NCBI GenBank assembly: GCA_949987705.1
Contig: OX465281.1
Coordinates: 191,939,112 to 192,003,111 of the forward strand
DNA from: Thereva unica
Taxonomy: Eukaryota; Arthropoda; Insecta; Diptera; Therevidae
Direction: 5' to 3'
DNA: 64,000 nucleotides
Of this stretch, positions 43,881 to 55,628 are shown piece by piece. The first letter of the stretch is position 1; every line of letters begins with the position of its first letter. The notes under the pieces were generated by a model, which did not search any database, was not told the origin of the DNA, and saw only the letters and a list, made by a program, of their open reading frames with translations. The position numbers and the translations under genes are program-made.

Positions 43881-45860
43881 ACTAGACCAATTTGCATCAA
43901 ACCTTCAGAAAATATTTTCATATTATAAAAAGACCTTGAAATATTGGTGTCAAAATACTGAACCTATTGGCCAAAAAGGCATTTGTTATCTAAAATTTGA
44001 ATTGCCATTTTATGCCATTGAGTCAACATGAATTCGGAAGGTCTTAGGTCGTGAAGTCTTTAGATCGCAGATGGCGGTTCTCAGGACTTGTCTCTTTGGT
44101 GTACGGGCACCACCATAGGTCCCTGAGGCCGTGACTACCATTTGACCCCCCGTAATACAGCGACATGTGTTTTATTAGCGGAGCTGCTTCACCTTTAACA
44201 TAATTTCAAGTATTGCAATTGTTGCGAAGTGATTTTGGCAAACTTGAAGTCTGAGATCGTGAAGTGTTTGGCTTTGTCATAAATATTTACTCTTTATATG
44301 GAAATATCTTTCGTGTTATCCGCTTCTTTGTTTAGTCTCATTTTCTATGCCCTTTTCATTTAATTCTTTTTCGATATTAAAAGCTGATTCGCTTTCATTT
44401 GTCCCATGATGCGAGCGAGTTCACGGATTGATCAGTGATTCGTGAGATTAGACTTTCATATAAAAAACTCCTTCTACATCTTTTTTGTTCGTATTTAAAT
44501 GGTTCATAAAAAAATTCCACGAATATAGTAGGAAAACAAAAACGATATGACGGACTAGTAGTAAAAAGTTGAATGCCTCTAAGTTAGGAACCTCAAGTAA
44601 GCAGTCTCCACCCAGTTTTGAGCAAAGTTTAACAAATAAATAAAAATAAACACAATATAAACTAGAAATTAATATATCTTTTTAAATATATAGGTAGTTA
44701 ATTTGGAAACGATGTAAAAAGGCATAGACGAAAAAGCATTGGACCTAAAACAATATTTATGAAGATATTGCTGCAATTGTTAGTGTTGTCATCGTGATTG
44801 AAAACGTTATCGATATCATAAGCTAAAGGCACTTCTCAGCATAACCGCAAGCCTCAATAAACAGAATACCCCAACAACCCCCAGTAAACAAGCAGTCTTT
44901 TATCGGCTTCAAAACATCTGAAATGAAAATTGTAAACATTCAAACGCACATTATGGCGCTATGTTATTTTCGGTGGTTATTTCAAAATACAAAACTCAAA
45001 CAACAATAAATAAAAAGCGCCGATAAAGCCAAGCTATTGCTAACATATCCCACCATGAAAACTCTGGGGGCGAATCCATACAACACCAATAACAACTGCA
45101 TAACATTTAACATACGCTAAAGCACAATTATCAGCTCCACTTCTATACGAATCAAATCGTTTATTTTATTGTCATATTGTTACTAACGATAATTACTAAT
45201 GATTTATAGCCACGGATTAGCGCAAAGTTCATTTATACCGTCATTACCTGAGTAACTATTTGTCTACCTAATCTGGAATTATCGACGGAATTATAAATTT
45301 GCAGCTTCAGAACGTCTCTGCGACTGGTTGGAGCTGGAGCTCTCTCGAGCCACTCTCCTACCTCTGTGCACAGTTTCATTTCATTGTATTTCTGCGCTTT
45401 ATTGCGCTAGATAGTGGCGATATGAAAATCGACGTTAGTTGAATTCAAAAAAAAAAAAAAATTATGTGTAGAAAAAAACTTATCAGATTGTAGCAAACAA
45501 GGTTATCAGAGCCAAGCCGCTCCGCCATGGAAATGCATTAAGGGTAGTTAACAACTTGAACTTGGCCAGCGCCGACAGTTGAGTTTTATTTGAACTAGAA
45601 TCGAGATTTTCTTTTTATTTTTGATTTCATTGTTATCGTTGTGCACGTTTTGATAACACAAATATCAATAACAGTTTCAAAACCTCGTAGGAGTACGTGT
45701 TATAGCTGAAAGAGAATACGAAATTGATATGATACTAAGGGAATATAAAAGGACTTTTTGGCCTTAACGTTGGACCAACAAAGAACTCTTATTATTATTA
45801 TCCCACGGCATGCTCTGAGTATAAGATTCCATCCCACCTATGCTGCCATCACCTAAGTTG
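43881..45860. other. No assignable gene
   Basis: Mostly AT-rich DNA. A GC-richer patch at about 44040-44170 and another at 45300-45360 show no recognisable motif. No open frame over 60 codons. Confidence 0.5.
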
Positions 45861-45933
45861 AATTTCATCCAAATGTCCGGGGTTGCCGAAGACGGATAAA
45901 AACTTCAAAAACCCCGGACATTTGGATGAAATT
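45861..45933. repeat. Perfect 24 bp hairpin
   Basis: AATTTCATCCAAATGTCCGG plus GGTT at 45861-45884 is perfectly mirrored at 45910-45933, with a 25-base loop. CCCCGGACATC occurs once more at about 45941. Two small frames, one per strand, cross it and are artefacts. Confidence 0.85.
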
Positions 45934-46776
45934 TAATTTTTCCCCGGACATCCTTGAAAATTTTCTTTACAACATTATTCATTGGCTGCGCAAAATTCCT
46001 TGCGAGCTTAGGTGCGACCGGTATAAATTGACAAAGAGTTGTTTTCGATATCATCGTCTCTACGACAATAGGATAATTATACATATAACCAAACAAGCAT
46101 ATCAATGCCTCTGATTCCCCAAGAGATTCAAGTTCCCCTCCAGCCAGATGCCCTGGCTGTCATGTACAAGTTCTGCAATCGGCTTCACCTTGCGCCATCA
46201 GACTCAGTGGTGGTATCACCTTTTACGCCTCCATAGACTTTTTAAGCCACCGTAGGAATCTACCAGCTCTCTCCAAATTTTAGCGTTATTATACTAATAT
46301 CATTCGCGACCTAAAACGCCTTCCAAAGCCCAACCTATCCTTTCTTTCTCTTCTATCCTTCAAATCAAGCTTACTACTAGCCATTGCACCATGACGACTT
46401 GAACAACCTATGCCAACAATATTTGGATTAAGTCTACCATTCAGTTGAAGACATTATTGTCCCTGGACTACAGTTTCCACAGAAGTTTGTGTTGCAATTT
46501 TCGCCGGAAAATGCTATAGGTTCAAGTTGTTTCAGACGTTTTATTTTAGTATATTCGATTTCAAAGAACTTTCATACGATGTCGTTTCTTTGTTTATAAA
46601 AATACTCAAAGATAATGGGAAATCATTTTATGCTTACGTGATTTCTAGCATCGGTAGATACACTGATGAATGCAACATCGATTACGTTTCAGTTCGGCAA
46701 TCATTAAATGGCTCAACACCTTCTTTGCTATAGCTGTACCTTTTGTGCGATAATGATAACATCTTATGTGGTAGGG
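45934..46776. other. No assignable feature
   Basis: No recognisable gene or paired repeat in this stretch. Confidence 0.45.
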
Positions 46777-47192
46777 TATGGTGTTTTCAGTAATGCAGTT
46801 ATGCAGTTTGCGCATATGCATTAGTTTCATTAAAGCAAGCATGCGTTTGCACAGAGTTCATAAATGCAAACATTGAGAAGCAAATGTGTGGAAGCTTTGC
46901 AAATTTTTCGGCAGACCTTCGAACCAGTTTCAAAGCAGAAAAGATGTCAACTGTCAAAGTATTGGTTGACAACCTAAAATGGATAATGAGAATATTGACA
47001 GCGCGCAATAAATATAATATCCAAAATAAATATAATATACAAAATGACAATTAATCAGTGCCATATTTACCTTTGGAGAAACAGGTTCACTAATGCATAC
47101 TTGCAAGCATGCGCAAATGATTTTTCCGCAAGTGGATGTGAGGCCAACTTGCGTATCTTACGCATGCAAGTATGCATTACTGCAAGCACCCG
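46777..47192. mobile_element. Probable MITE of about 415 bp with TTGCATGCRTAAG-type palindromic words
   Basis: GGTGTTTTCAGTAATGCAG at the left is mirrored by CTGCAAGCACC at the right with CAGTAATGCA shared. The interior holds further inverted words such as AATGCATACTTGCA (about 47093) against TGCAAGTATGCATT (about 47165). End points and target duplication are approximate. Confidence 0.55.
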
Positions 47193-47526
47193 TATTTGAT
47201 ACCGAAAATGTTACTTAGTTTAGGGATTAATTATTACTACAAATTCAAAGAATTGAAAGAAGGTGGAGATTAGCTGTATGGCAAACCATTACACCTGGCT
47301 GCTCGAAAAATAAGATCTTCATCTGAACTAGGCCTAGTTTTGCCACAGAAGGACGTGGTATTTGCATTGGAAATGTTTATAGAACAAATTGTGCAGGCAT
47401 ATTTTCCTCTTTTTAACATAGGATATACGTTTTACAATTCGATATTATAAGTGCATTTACGCTTAGGTATTTTGTTCTGAAAAGAAATGGGTTACACTTG
47501 AATCGTTTGACAACTAAAAAACCATA
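47193..47526. other. No assignable feature
   Basis: AT-rich spacer between two MITEs; nothing recognised. Confidence 0.45.
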
Positions 47527-50453
47527 AGGGGCCCATACACGAGCGAACAATTTGCGCAAATTTGTTTTTGCCAAAAAATATGTGATTACCCATACACTAT
47601 GCTTTTCAACCCTATTAATGCTGAAGAGCTTAGCGAAGCTCTTGAGCACCTATCCGGTGAGTATAAATACATCCTGGTAGGTGGTGACTTCAACGTCAAT
47701 CTATTAAAGAAATCAAGCCTTCTAAATTGCTTTGTGCACACTTTTCACTCTCTGGGCTTAGATGTTACCAATGTTCTCCCAACCTACTTTAATTGTAATG
47801 AACCCTCCTTACTCGACGTATTTCTCACAAATGATATCAATTCTATCACCTTTCAAAACCAGATCTCTCCCCCGAGTTACCTATACCACGATATTTTATT
47901 CGTTTGTCATCGCTTCAGTGTTGACCCTCCTACCCCGGTTACTCTCAGCTATCGTGATTTCTCCAGTATCGACCGAGACCAACTCGTCCAAAGATGCCTT
48001 AATCTGCCTTGGGCTAACATTTTTACTAAGACTGATGTCGATGACAAGATCGCTTCATTTAACAGCATGTTCCTTGATCTGTTTGATGAGTGTGTACCGC
48101 TGAGAAGTAAAACATTATCGGCTAGGTCGAAGCCTTGGTTTACCGCTGAAATTAAATCGCTGATTGTTGAAAGAGAGTTTGTTTATCGCTGGGCACAAAA
48201 AGTCAACAGTGATTCTGCTAGAAGATCTTTTAAGCGTATTAGGAACATCGTTGTAGCTAAAAGTAAGGAAGCTAAGAGGAATTTTTACGCTCGTAAGCTT
48301 GATCCTTCCTTGTCATTGAAAACGGTATGGATTAATTTACGCCATTTGGGTATTCATTCTAAAAAAGAAGTCACCGCCATCAACCTCTGTCCTGAAACCC
48401 TAAACCAACATTTCTTATCTCATCATTTGCCGGACCCGACTAACCCCTCCTTCACTCCCCCATCTGATGGCTTCAGCTTTCGTTGTGTGGACTCCCTCGA
48501 AGTCCTCGCTGCCCTAATTTCTATTAAATCTAAAGCGACTGGTAGTGATAACGTCTCGCCTAGGTTTCTAAATATGCTCATTCCTTGTCTGCTGCCCGTC
48601 TTAACTCACATTTTCAACTCCTGCCTCACAGTATCTAAATTTCCCTCTTCTTGGAAACTTGCCGTTATTATACCTATACCCAAATGCCCATCCTCTGCCT
48701 CTCCTTCTGATTTTCGGCCTATTAGTATTCTTCCATTTCTGGCTAAGGTTCTCGAAAAGCTGATAGCAACTCAGATCCTTGAGTATTGTGATCGTCTTCG
48801 ACTCATAAATGTTTGGCAATCGGGATTTCGCAAGCATCATAGCTGCGAAACTGCGCTCCTCAAAGTTACAACTGATATCCGAAACTCTCTCGACGCTCAT
48901 CACATTTGTTGCCTATTGCTGCTCGACTTCTCTAAAGCCTTTGATAGCGTAAATCACTCTCTACTTTTGCAGAAACTTTCCTCTCATCTTCATTTTTCTA
49001 CTTCTGCTATCGAACTGCTGCAAAGTTTTTTAACCGACCGCTCTCAGAAAGTTATACTTGGTCGTTGTATTTCCTCGATAGCTCCACTTCGTGCTGGCGT
49101 ACCCCAAGGTTCCATTCTGGGCCCTCTATTATTCAGTATCTTTATTAACGATCTTCCTTCGGTTGTAACACATTCTCAGATTCATATGTACGCTGATGAT
49201 GTGCAACTTTATATCTAAGCGCCCAATGATCAAATTCAAAGATGTTTGGAGGAGCTTGCTGCTGACCTTCGCCGTGTTTCTTCCTAGTCGACCTCAAACC
49301 TACTTCAACTTAATCCTTCGAAGTCTCATTGCATCTTTTTCTCTCATTCTGCCACTTTCGTCCTGACCTCTCCGCTATCGCTTTAAATGGGGTCCCTTTA
49401 GCAAGTGTTGAGAAGGTAAAAAATCTTGGAGTTATCTTGACTGCCAAAATGACCTGCTGCGATCATGTTAGTTCCATCATTCGCAAAACATACGGGCAAC
49501 TGTCAAAACTTAGGTTCCATTGCGGTTTTCTCACTAGGACTGTCCGTATGCACTTAGTGAAGACACTAATTTTACCTCTTCTCATGCATGGTCTGTCTAT
49601 TTTTCCTGCTCTTGATGCCTCCTGCGCTCGTAAACTTGAAATTGCTTTTAACGACTGTGTTCGTTTCATTTACAAGTTACGCCGTTCTGACCACATCTCA
49701 CCTTATTCTAATTCCATTATGGGCTGTTGTTTTAGTGACTACCTGGAGTATCGACTTCTGCGTCTGTTTCACGATATCCTCCATCATCGTAAACCATCTT
49801 ACCTCAACCAGTTTGTGCAGTTCACAAGATCACTTCGAAATAACAGTGTGATTATTCCGCGTTTCATACGTTAATTGGTCAGCGATCTTTCTTCGTCCAC
49901 GCAGCTTTGCTATGGAATTCTCTCCCAGTTGAACTACAACGTGCTGATTCAATGGGCATTTTCAGGAAGCATCTTTTTGATTTAATATCTAATAGGTCTG
50001 TTTAGAGCATGAAAACAATACTTTAATTATTTTTAGTTTAATTTTAAATTATCTATGTAATTAGTCGTAATTAATTTTAATGTCATTATTTGTAATTCTT
50101 ATATTTTTATTTTATTCTACTTTCTCTCTGTCAATTCTTTCTACAATATTTTTTTTTCCTCTTTTTATTTCTTCCTCTTAAGTTCTCCAAATGTCTAATT
50201 AGTGTACTTTAATTTAAGATTTTAATCTTTGTACATGTCCCAACAATTAAAATAAATAAATTAAAATAAATTATGCAACGAGTTACACAAACTTCAGTTC
50301 CGTTTATGTTACGCTGCCTGTTGCACAAAAATTTTCAAACGCGTTTTAGTTTCATCAAACAGTTGCGCAACACATCAAACCACCCCATACACGGGAATAA
50401 TGTTTGCACGACGGGCTACGTTGCGCAAATTGCTTCACCGTGTGTGGACCCTT
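47527..50453. mobile_element. TA-flanked MITE split by a CR1-like insertion
   Basis: Left end AGGGGCCCATACACGAGC and TTTGCGCAAA at 47527-47560; right end, reversed, AAGGGTCCACACACGGTGAA with TTTGCGCAA at about 50420-50453. Flanked by TA (47525-47526, 50454-50455). The MITE's own DNA is 47527-47602 plus 50272-50453, about 258 bp. The tips resemble those at 23542-24013 and 52421-52715. Confidence 0.8.
47603..50271 (+). pseudogene. CR1/Jockey-like non-LTR element, 5' truncated, decayed ORF2
   Basis: Begins inside the endonuclease (EYKYILVGGDFNVNLL) and continues through SYLYHDILFVCHRF, the linker, FRPISILPFLAKVLEKL, LLDFSKAFDSVNHSLL, GVPQGSILGPLLFSIF and HMYADDVQLYI to a TAA at 49216. The rest follows with another stop and frame changes: VKNLGVILTAKMTCC, IAFNDCVRFIYKLRRSDHIS, and LLWNSLPVELQRAD in a third frame near 49910. 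T-rich 3' UTR with an A-rich tail (AATAAATAAATTAAAATAAA) to 50271. TATGC at 47598-47602 and 50272-50276 is a likely duplication. Same group as the 32 kb and 16.5 kb copies. Confidence 0.9.
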
Positions 50454-50702
50454 TACTGGTTTCTTTGTTCGACTGGTTTGTTATTTTTAGCCTTTTTAAA
50501 AAAAAAAAGCTTATACAGAGGCTCTGTCCGTCTGTCCGTCTGAAGCCTACTTTCATCTCTGAAAGTACTGCAGCTACAGACTTGGAAAATATCTCAAAAT
50601 GTAGCTCTTGGTCAAAAGACCAAAAACTGAGAAAATGGTCTGGAAATTTCAACCAGAAGTATATTTAACAACAAAAAAGAGATTTCTACTAAAGTCCATA
50701 TA

Positions 50703-50768
50703 TCGGTAGCCTAGAGGTAAGGCGCTGTAGTCCTATCCCAGGAGAACCAAGTTCAATCCTCGGCCGCA
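50703..50768 (+). other. tRNA-like sequence (SINE head or relic)
   Basis: GCCTAGAGGTAAGGC forms a D-arm-like stem with an A-box-like word. AGTTCAATCCT is a B-box with a T-stem CCAAG/CTCGG (one mismatch). No convincing acceptor stem. A T-run follows at about 50786. It resembles the SINE head at 54258. Confidence 0.55.
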
Positions 50769-50964
50769 AAATGGTGAAATACAATTTTTTTTTTACTTCG
50801 GTGTAACATGTTTTGATTCTATTTCTCACTGAATTATATTATTTAATAATGAGACTCAGGAGAACATAAACATTTACTTAATTAAAAGTGCAAAAATATC
50901 ATTTTCTTGATAACATTTCATAGGCACCGAACAAATTACTTTATTGTTGTAAATCTGGCAGCAG

Positions 50965-51042
50965 GCCGATGGTGGAGTGGGTAGAGCGTCGGATCCTCGG
51001 TTCAGCGGCGTGTAGCGTTGAAGGTTCGGGCCTGGTCGGGCA
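50965..51042 (+). other. tRNA-like module 1 in the foldback arm
   Basis: GGTGGAGTGGGTAGAGCG is A-box-like and GGTTCGGGCCT is B-box-like, 50 bases apart, with a T-run following at 51045. The T-stem does not pair well, so it is not a working tRNA gene. Mirrored at about 53430-53510. Confidence 0.5.
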
Positions 51043-51121
51043 GCATTTTTGTTTTCTTTTTCTCTTTTTCTTCTTTCTCAAATGATTTATTAGCATATTA
51101 GTCAACCACCGGTAGTGTCTG

Positions 51122-51192
51122 CCATGGCGCAAGGGCTACGGAAAAGTCCTTCGTCTGTGGGGCTGCGGGTTCGATTCTTCGGCTCGCGGTGC
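51122..51192 (+). other. tRNA-like module 2 in the foldback arm
   Basis: TGGCGCAAGGGCTACGG is A-box-like and GGGTTCGATTCTT is B-box-like, followed by eight T at 51193-51200, a possible Pol III stop. Cloverleaf is poor. Mirrored at about 53280-53352. Confidence 0.5.
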
Positions 51193-51269
51193 TTTTTTTT
51201 CGTCATAATAATTTATTTTTTATAATTTCCTTCGGGGAATTTTGTTTCATTTTTTTATGGCATATAGTA

Positions 51270-51698
51270 GCCGTGTTTTTTTAATGAACTATATGGTTCT
51301 TTCATCAAGTTCTTAAAAAAAGCTAAAACGACAAGGGAAATTTCATGTAGCGCCTACTTCGATGCTTAAAAATTTCAAAATAAAACGGAAGTTAAGTGTT
51401 ATTTTTTGCACTGTTCCACGAACTCCTCGCTAGAAAATAATAAATCTGCATCTAAAAAATTAATTATTTATTATAAATTTGCTCTCATCACTTTCCTGTT
51501 GTTTTTATTTTTAAATTACGTCTTTCCGAACCCCGAAAGTATGCAACATGCCAATCCCCGAAACAACATGCCAACACCCGAACGTATGCAATAAGAAAAT
51601 TAAGAAATTTCCCAAAACCTCGATAGAAACCCCGATAAAACCTGGGTTTTCATATTTGTATGGGAAAGAACTATATAGTTCATTAAAAAAAACACGGC
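51270..51698. mobile_element. MITE nested in the left foldback arm, 429 bp
   Basis: Ends GCCGTGTTTTTTTAATGAAC and its reverse, continuing into TATATRGTTCTTTC, flanked by TA (51268-51269, 51699-51700). The right foldback arm lacks it near 53205, so it inserted after the foldback formed. Confidence 0.8.
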
Positions 51699-52420
51699 TA
51701 GTGTAGTATAGTAGAAACTATTGTTTATATTAAATAAAGAAATACACCATGACGTGGGCGAAGAATCAAAAAATTTTATTGTTTACATTTGATTTCTCCG
51801 ATATCAATGGCAATTAAGCTTATATTTCCTAGATTTGTATATGTGTGCAGTGTAAACAAATCTTGCAATTTGATTTTGATCCACTTCCATATACGCGATC
51901 AGCTGCAAATTTTACACATGCGCATAATGACGAGTACAGTACAGTAGATAAGCTATTTCTTTTAATTTTCCCCGGAGAATTTTGTTTCATATTAAATAAG
52001 TTTTTGTCCGAAAATATGCAAAGACTTTACTATTTAGCTGCTGCTTCGATTTTTTTCAATGGCGGCGTGTTATACTTCTCAGAATGGATTTAAAAAGAAG
52101 AATCACTTTGGAAGACGGTGCTAACATCTGTGAGTGATGTATTAAGGGCATAAGCCTAACAAAGAAATGAAAACAATTCCCCAAGCAAGAGTTAGTGCAA
52201 TCAAAGTCAACTACTACCTGGCACCGTCTTCAAAAGTGATTCTTCTTTCTAGATCCATTCTGATTGGATTAATGTTGTTAAGAATTACAAATAATTATTT
52301 CATCCTTTTTTGTGCATCGCGGGATTGGTTTTTTTTTCTGAAGGCGGTTTTTAAATTTTTTTTATTTCGTACTTTTTAGTCCATTCATTTTTTTCGGGGG
52401 CAATATAAAAAAAATTATTA

Positions 52421-52715
52421 AGGTAGGTCTACACGGCACAAATAGATCGTTGTGTGTGAACTCAACTGTTTAGCTTGGACAATTTAAAATGTTTGGATTG
52501 TACCAAATATATGTATCTCGGTGATGTTCGACCACTTGCTCCTCCGACCTTATCACAAACAATGTAACATAATATAACGCGTAGATAAGTATAAATATAA
52601 TGAGCAATAACTAATGGAGGCAATTTTCACTCGTCTTTTGCACTCAGCTTATTTACACAATTCGACTTGCGCCAGACAATTTAAAAAACTAAATCGTTGC
52701 GTATAAACCTAGCTT
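52421..52715. mobile_element. TA-flanked MITE, 295 bp, in the foldback loop
   Basis: Ends AGGTAGGTCTACACGGCAC and, reversed, AAGCTAGGTTTATACGCAAC, flanked by TA (52419-52420, 52716-52717). Non-coding. The tip resembles the AAGGCCCCCATACACGG type. Confidence 0.7.
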
Positions 52716-53562
52716 TACGATAAGTATAACACGCTGCCGTAGTATCGTTTAATCGACGACGCAGCGTACGTATTGCGAGAATGATTCTTCTTTTTAAATC
52801 CATTCTGAGAAGTATAACCGACGCTGCGCCATTGAAAAAATCGAAACAGCAGCTAAATAGTTTTTGCAGTAAAGTCTTTGCATATTTTCGGACAAATTTA
52901 AAAAAAAACTTATTTAATATGAAACAAAATTCTCTGGGGAAAATTAAAAGAAATTGCTTATCTACTGTACTATACTCGTCATTATACGCATGTGTAAAAT
53001 TTGCAGCTGATCGCTTATATGGAAGTGGGTCAAAATCAAGTTGCAAGATTTGTTTACACTGCACACACATACAAATCTAGGAAATATAAGCTTAATTGCC
53101 ATTGATATCGGAGAAATCAAATGTAAACAATAAAATTTTTTGATTCTTCGCCCACGTCATGGTGTATTTCTTTATTTAATATACAATAGTTTATACTATA
53201 CTACACTATAGCCATAAAAAAAATGAAACAAAATTCCCCGAAGGAAATTATAAAAAATAAATTATTATGACGAAAAAAAAGCACTGCGAGCCGAAGAATC
53301 GAACCCGCAAGCCCCACAGACGAAGGACTTTTCCGTAGCCCTTGCGCCATGGCAGACACTACCGGTGGCTGACTAATATGCTAATAAATCATTTGAGAAA
53401 GAAGAAAAAGAGAAAAAGAAAACAAAAATGCTGCCCGACCAGGCCCGAACCTTCAACGCTACACGCCGCTGAACCGAGGATCCGACGCTCTACCCACTCC
53501 ACCATCGACCTGCTGCCGGATTTACAACAATAAAGTAATTTGTTCGATGCCTATGAAATGTT

Positions 53563-54257
53563 TAGGTTAAACTAATTTTAACAGTTTTTTATGCCTAACT
53601 TCGAACTCCTTTATCAGAATTTCGAAAAAATTTAACGGGACCACCGTGGGAAACTCCCCCTTCAAATGAACCAAAAAAAAGGCAAAAAAGTCATTGGGTT
53701 ACAAAGTTATGCGTGAACAGGACTACAAAATACCTACCTACACGTCGAATTGAGTAACCACTTCGTTTTTTGAAGTCGATTAACAAAAGGTTCGGTAAGC
53801 CGAATTTTTAACAATATTATATGTAGTTGTATTTGTATGTGTTGTAGTTGTTGGATTGTTTTCGTGAATCTTCACAATCTCCACTTAATATGTATATTGT
53901 CATCCAGTCTGAAGTGTTATTCAACAGAAAGAATACCATGAAAAAGCGTAATTAGTGGCTAGTCTCTAGGCACAACATCCCACTAGTTTTGTTTTAGATC
54001 GATATACGTTCGATATGATTTCTTGGAAATATTGGACAATTCAGCTCCTGATTAAGTTGTCAAGTCAAGTATTGTGAATTGTCATTGGAACTTTCATACA
54101 AAACGAGGCATACCGTCATCGGGTATTTTTTAACTCGCCTGAGTTTGCTTGGATGCGTACACTTTTTAAAACCCGCCCAGACGGTCTCCGGCTGCCCTCC
54201 AAACTAGGAAAAATCCGGGAAACCCGGTCGGATGGCAGCCCTAATCACACATAACTT
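53563..54257. other. No assignable feature
   Basis: AT-rich DNA; nothing recognised. Confidence 0.45.
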
Positions 54258-54593
54258 AGGGCCTCGGCAGCCTAGGGAGTAAGGCGTCTGGCTACCATCC
54301 CAGAGGTTCCGGGCTCGAATCCTGGCCAGCCCTACGGTCATTCGCCTGTTCCACTTTCCCACCTACATAACTTTCCTTCTTTCTTCTTCCCTCTTTACAT
54401 GCCTGATTCCTCCTGTCATAGCCTTCCTTAGCCTTTCCCTCCTTAGCCTTTCCCCGCTCCACCAAAGGGCATGTTATCGGTTGGTTGATAAGATTCAACT
54501 CGTTTCAGGAGGCGAGGTGTTTCTCCAGCGAGGTGTTTCTCGATGCCCCGATGTCAAAGTCGAGATAGTAATGGTTGGGAGTTTTTTTTTTTT
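54258..54593 (+). mobile_element. Probable tRNA-derived SINE, about 336 bp
   Basis: Head 54258-54334 folds as a cloverleaf: acceptor AGGGC/GCCCT (five pairs), D-stem GCCT/AGGC, anticodon stem TCTGG/CCAGA with an eight-base loop, and T-stem CCGGG/CCTGG around a TCGAAT loop. A CT-rich body and two tandem AGGCGAGGTGTTTCTC-like copies follow, ending in a long T-run at about 54580-54593 that would stop Pol III. Target duplication not identified. A degraded relative of the head is at 50703. Confidence 0.65.
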
Positions 54594-55628
54594 TATGTGG
54601 CAGTGCTAAACTCAGGAATCACCCTTTGTACTACCAGTCCGTCATGTCGTTTGTCACGTCATGGTGCAATCATTACGTTTACATGATTTACTTCAGTTCT
54701 TGACTTGAAATTTACTTGAAACTCAAGTTGCGTTTTCGGTTGATTTACTTGACTTCAAAATGTCTTGAAATTTTCTTGAACTGACATTTGACCTTTCATA
54801 TTATAACAGAAAGTAGCTCCATATTATAATATACCTAAATAACTTTACAAATATTGCATCAAAAGTATACATTCCTTACAGCTTTTATCTTCTTCTTGTT
54901 CCAAGGAAAAAATACGCATGCAAAATTTCAAGTATTCAAGTAGCGTTTACATGAGCTTTTTCAAGTCAATCAAACAAATTTTTGTGATTTACTTGACTCA
55001 AGTTTACTTGAAGTCAGGACGAGTTTACATGCATATTTAGTTACTTGACGTTTCCTTGACCTTAGATAATCTTACAAGGAGACTGGTCGACACAGCAAAT
55101 AAAAAATCTTTTTTATTTTTCAATCCTTTGATTTTTCGTTAATTTAAATTTAGAAAAACAGGACCCTGACGTTCTAATTAACTCCCAGAGATAAAACTTT
55201 TTAAAGAATTATTACATGAAAATGTTGACCGAATTTGCAGATTTATATCCAAGAACTTAGTTAGCAAAAAAATTGTTTATTGCCAATTTTTTACGGTTTA
55301 AATTAATTTTGATTAAAAAGGTCACAATTTAAATATGGCTCCAACAAAATTTGTACCCATTTTTCCCCGAAAATTACAACTTTTTCAACCGAGTAAGTGA
55401 ACTAGTACTAGAAGCATACAGAATAAAAAGGTGTTTTGCAGATAAAGTATGCAGGAAAAAAAAAATAAATATCTAATAGCCAAATTTAAGGTATTCATGA
55501 AAACTTCCCGAATAATAACATCAGGAGGGCCTACTGCGTAGTGGAAACAATTATTAGTAGTGGCTTCAAACCACAGAAAATCCTATGCAAGGATAATAAT
55601 GCCGGCATTATAGCAGAGCCCTCGTAAA
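54594..55628. other. Degraded foldback DNA, no gene
   Basis: Words such as TTTACATG, TTACTTGA and TCAAGTAA recur in both orientations between about 54660 and 55060 and look like a decayed MITE. The rest is AT-rich with nothing recognised. Confidence 0.5.

Larger units (their letters stand above)
50912..53562. mobile_element. Foldback element with tRNA-like modules in its arms
   Basis: Arm 50912-52105 (interrupted by a MITE) matches the reverse of 52781-53562 over about 760 bp. Each arm contains two tRNA-like modules, then an AT-rich part with the words CACCATGACGTGGGCGAAGA and CTTCCATATA-Y-GCGATCAGC. The loop (52106-52780) carries a third partial copy of the innermost arm sequence (about 52218-52265) and a TA-flanked MITE. 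No transposase. The frames running through the arms are chance and appear twice because of the inversion. Confidence 0.8.

Noticed and set aside
50703..51192. Functional tRNA genes
   Set aside because: A- and B-box-like words are present but acceptor and T stems do not pair adequately; treated as tRNA-like relics.
54292..54498. Reverse-strand 68-codon Lys/Glu-rich frame
   Set aside because: Antisense to the CT-rich body of the SINE candidate; low-complexity artefact.
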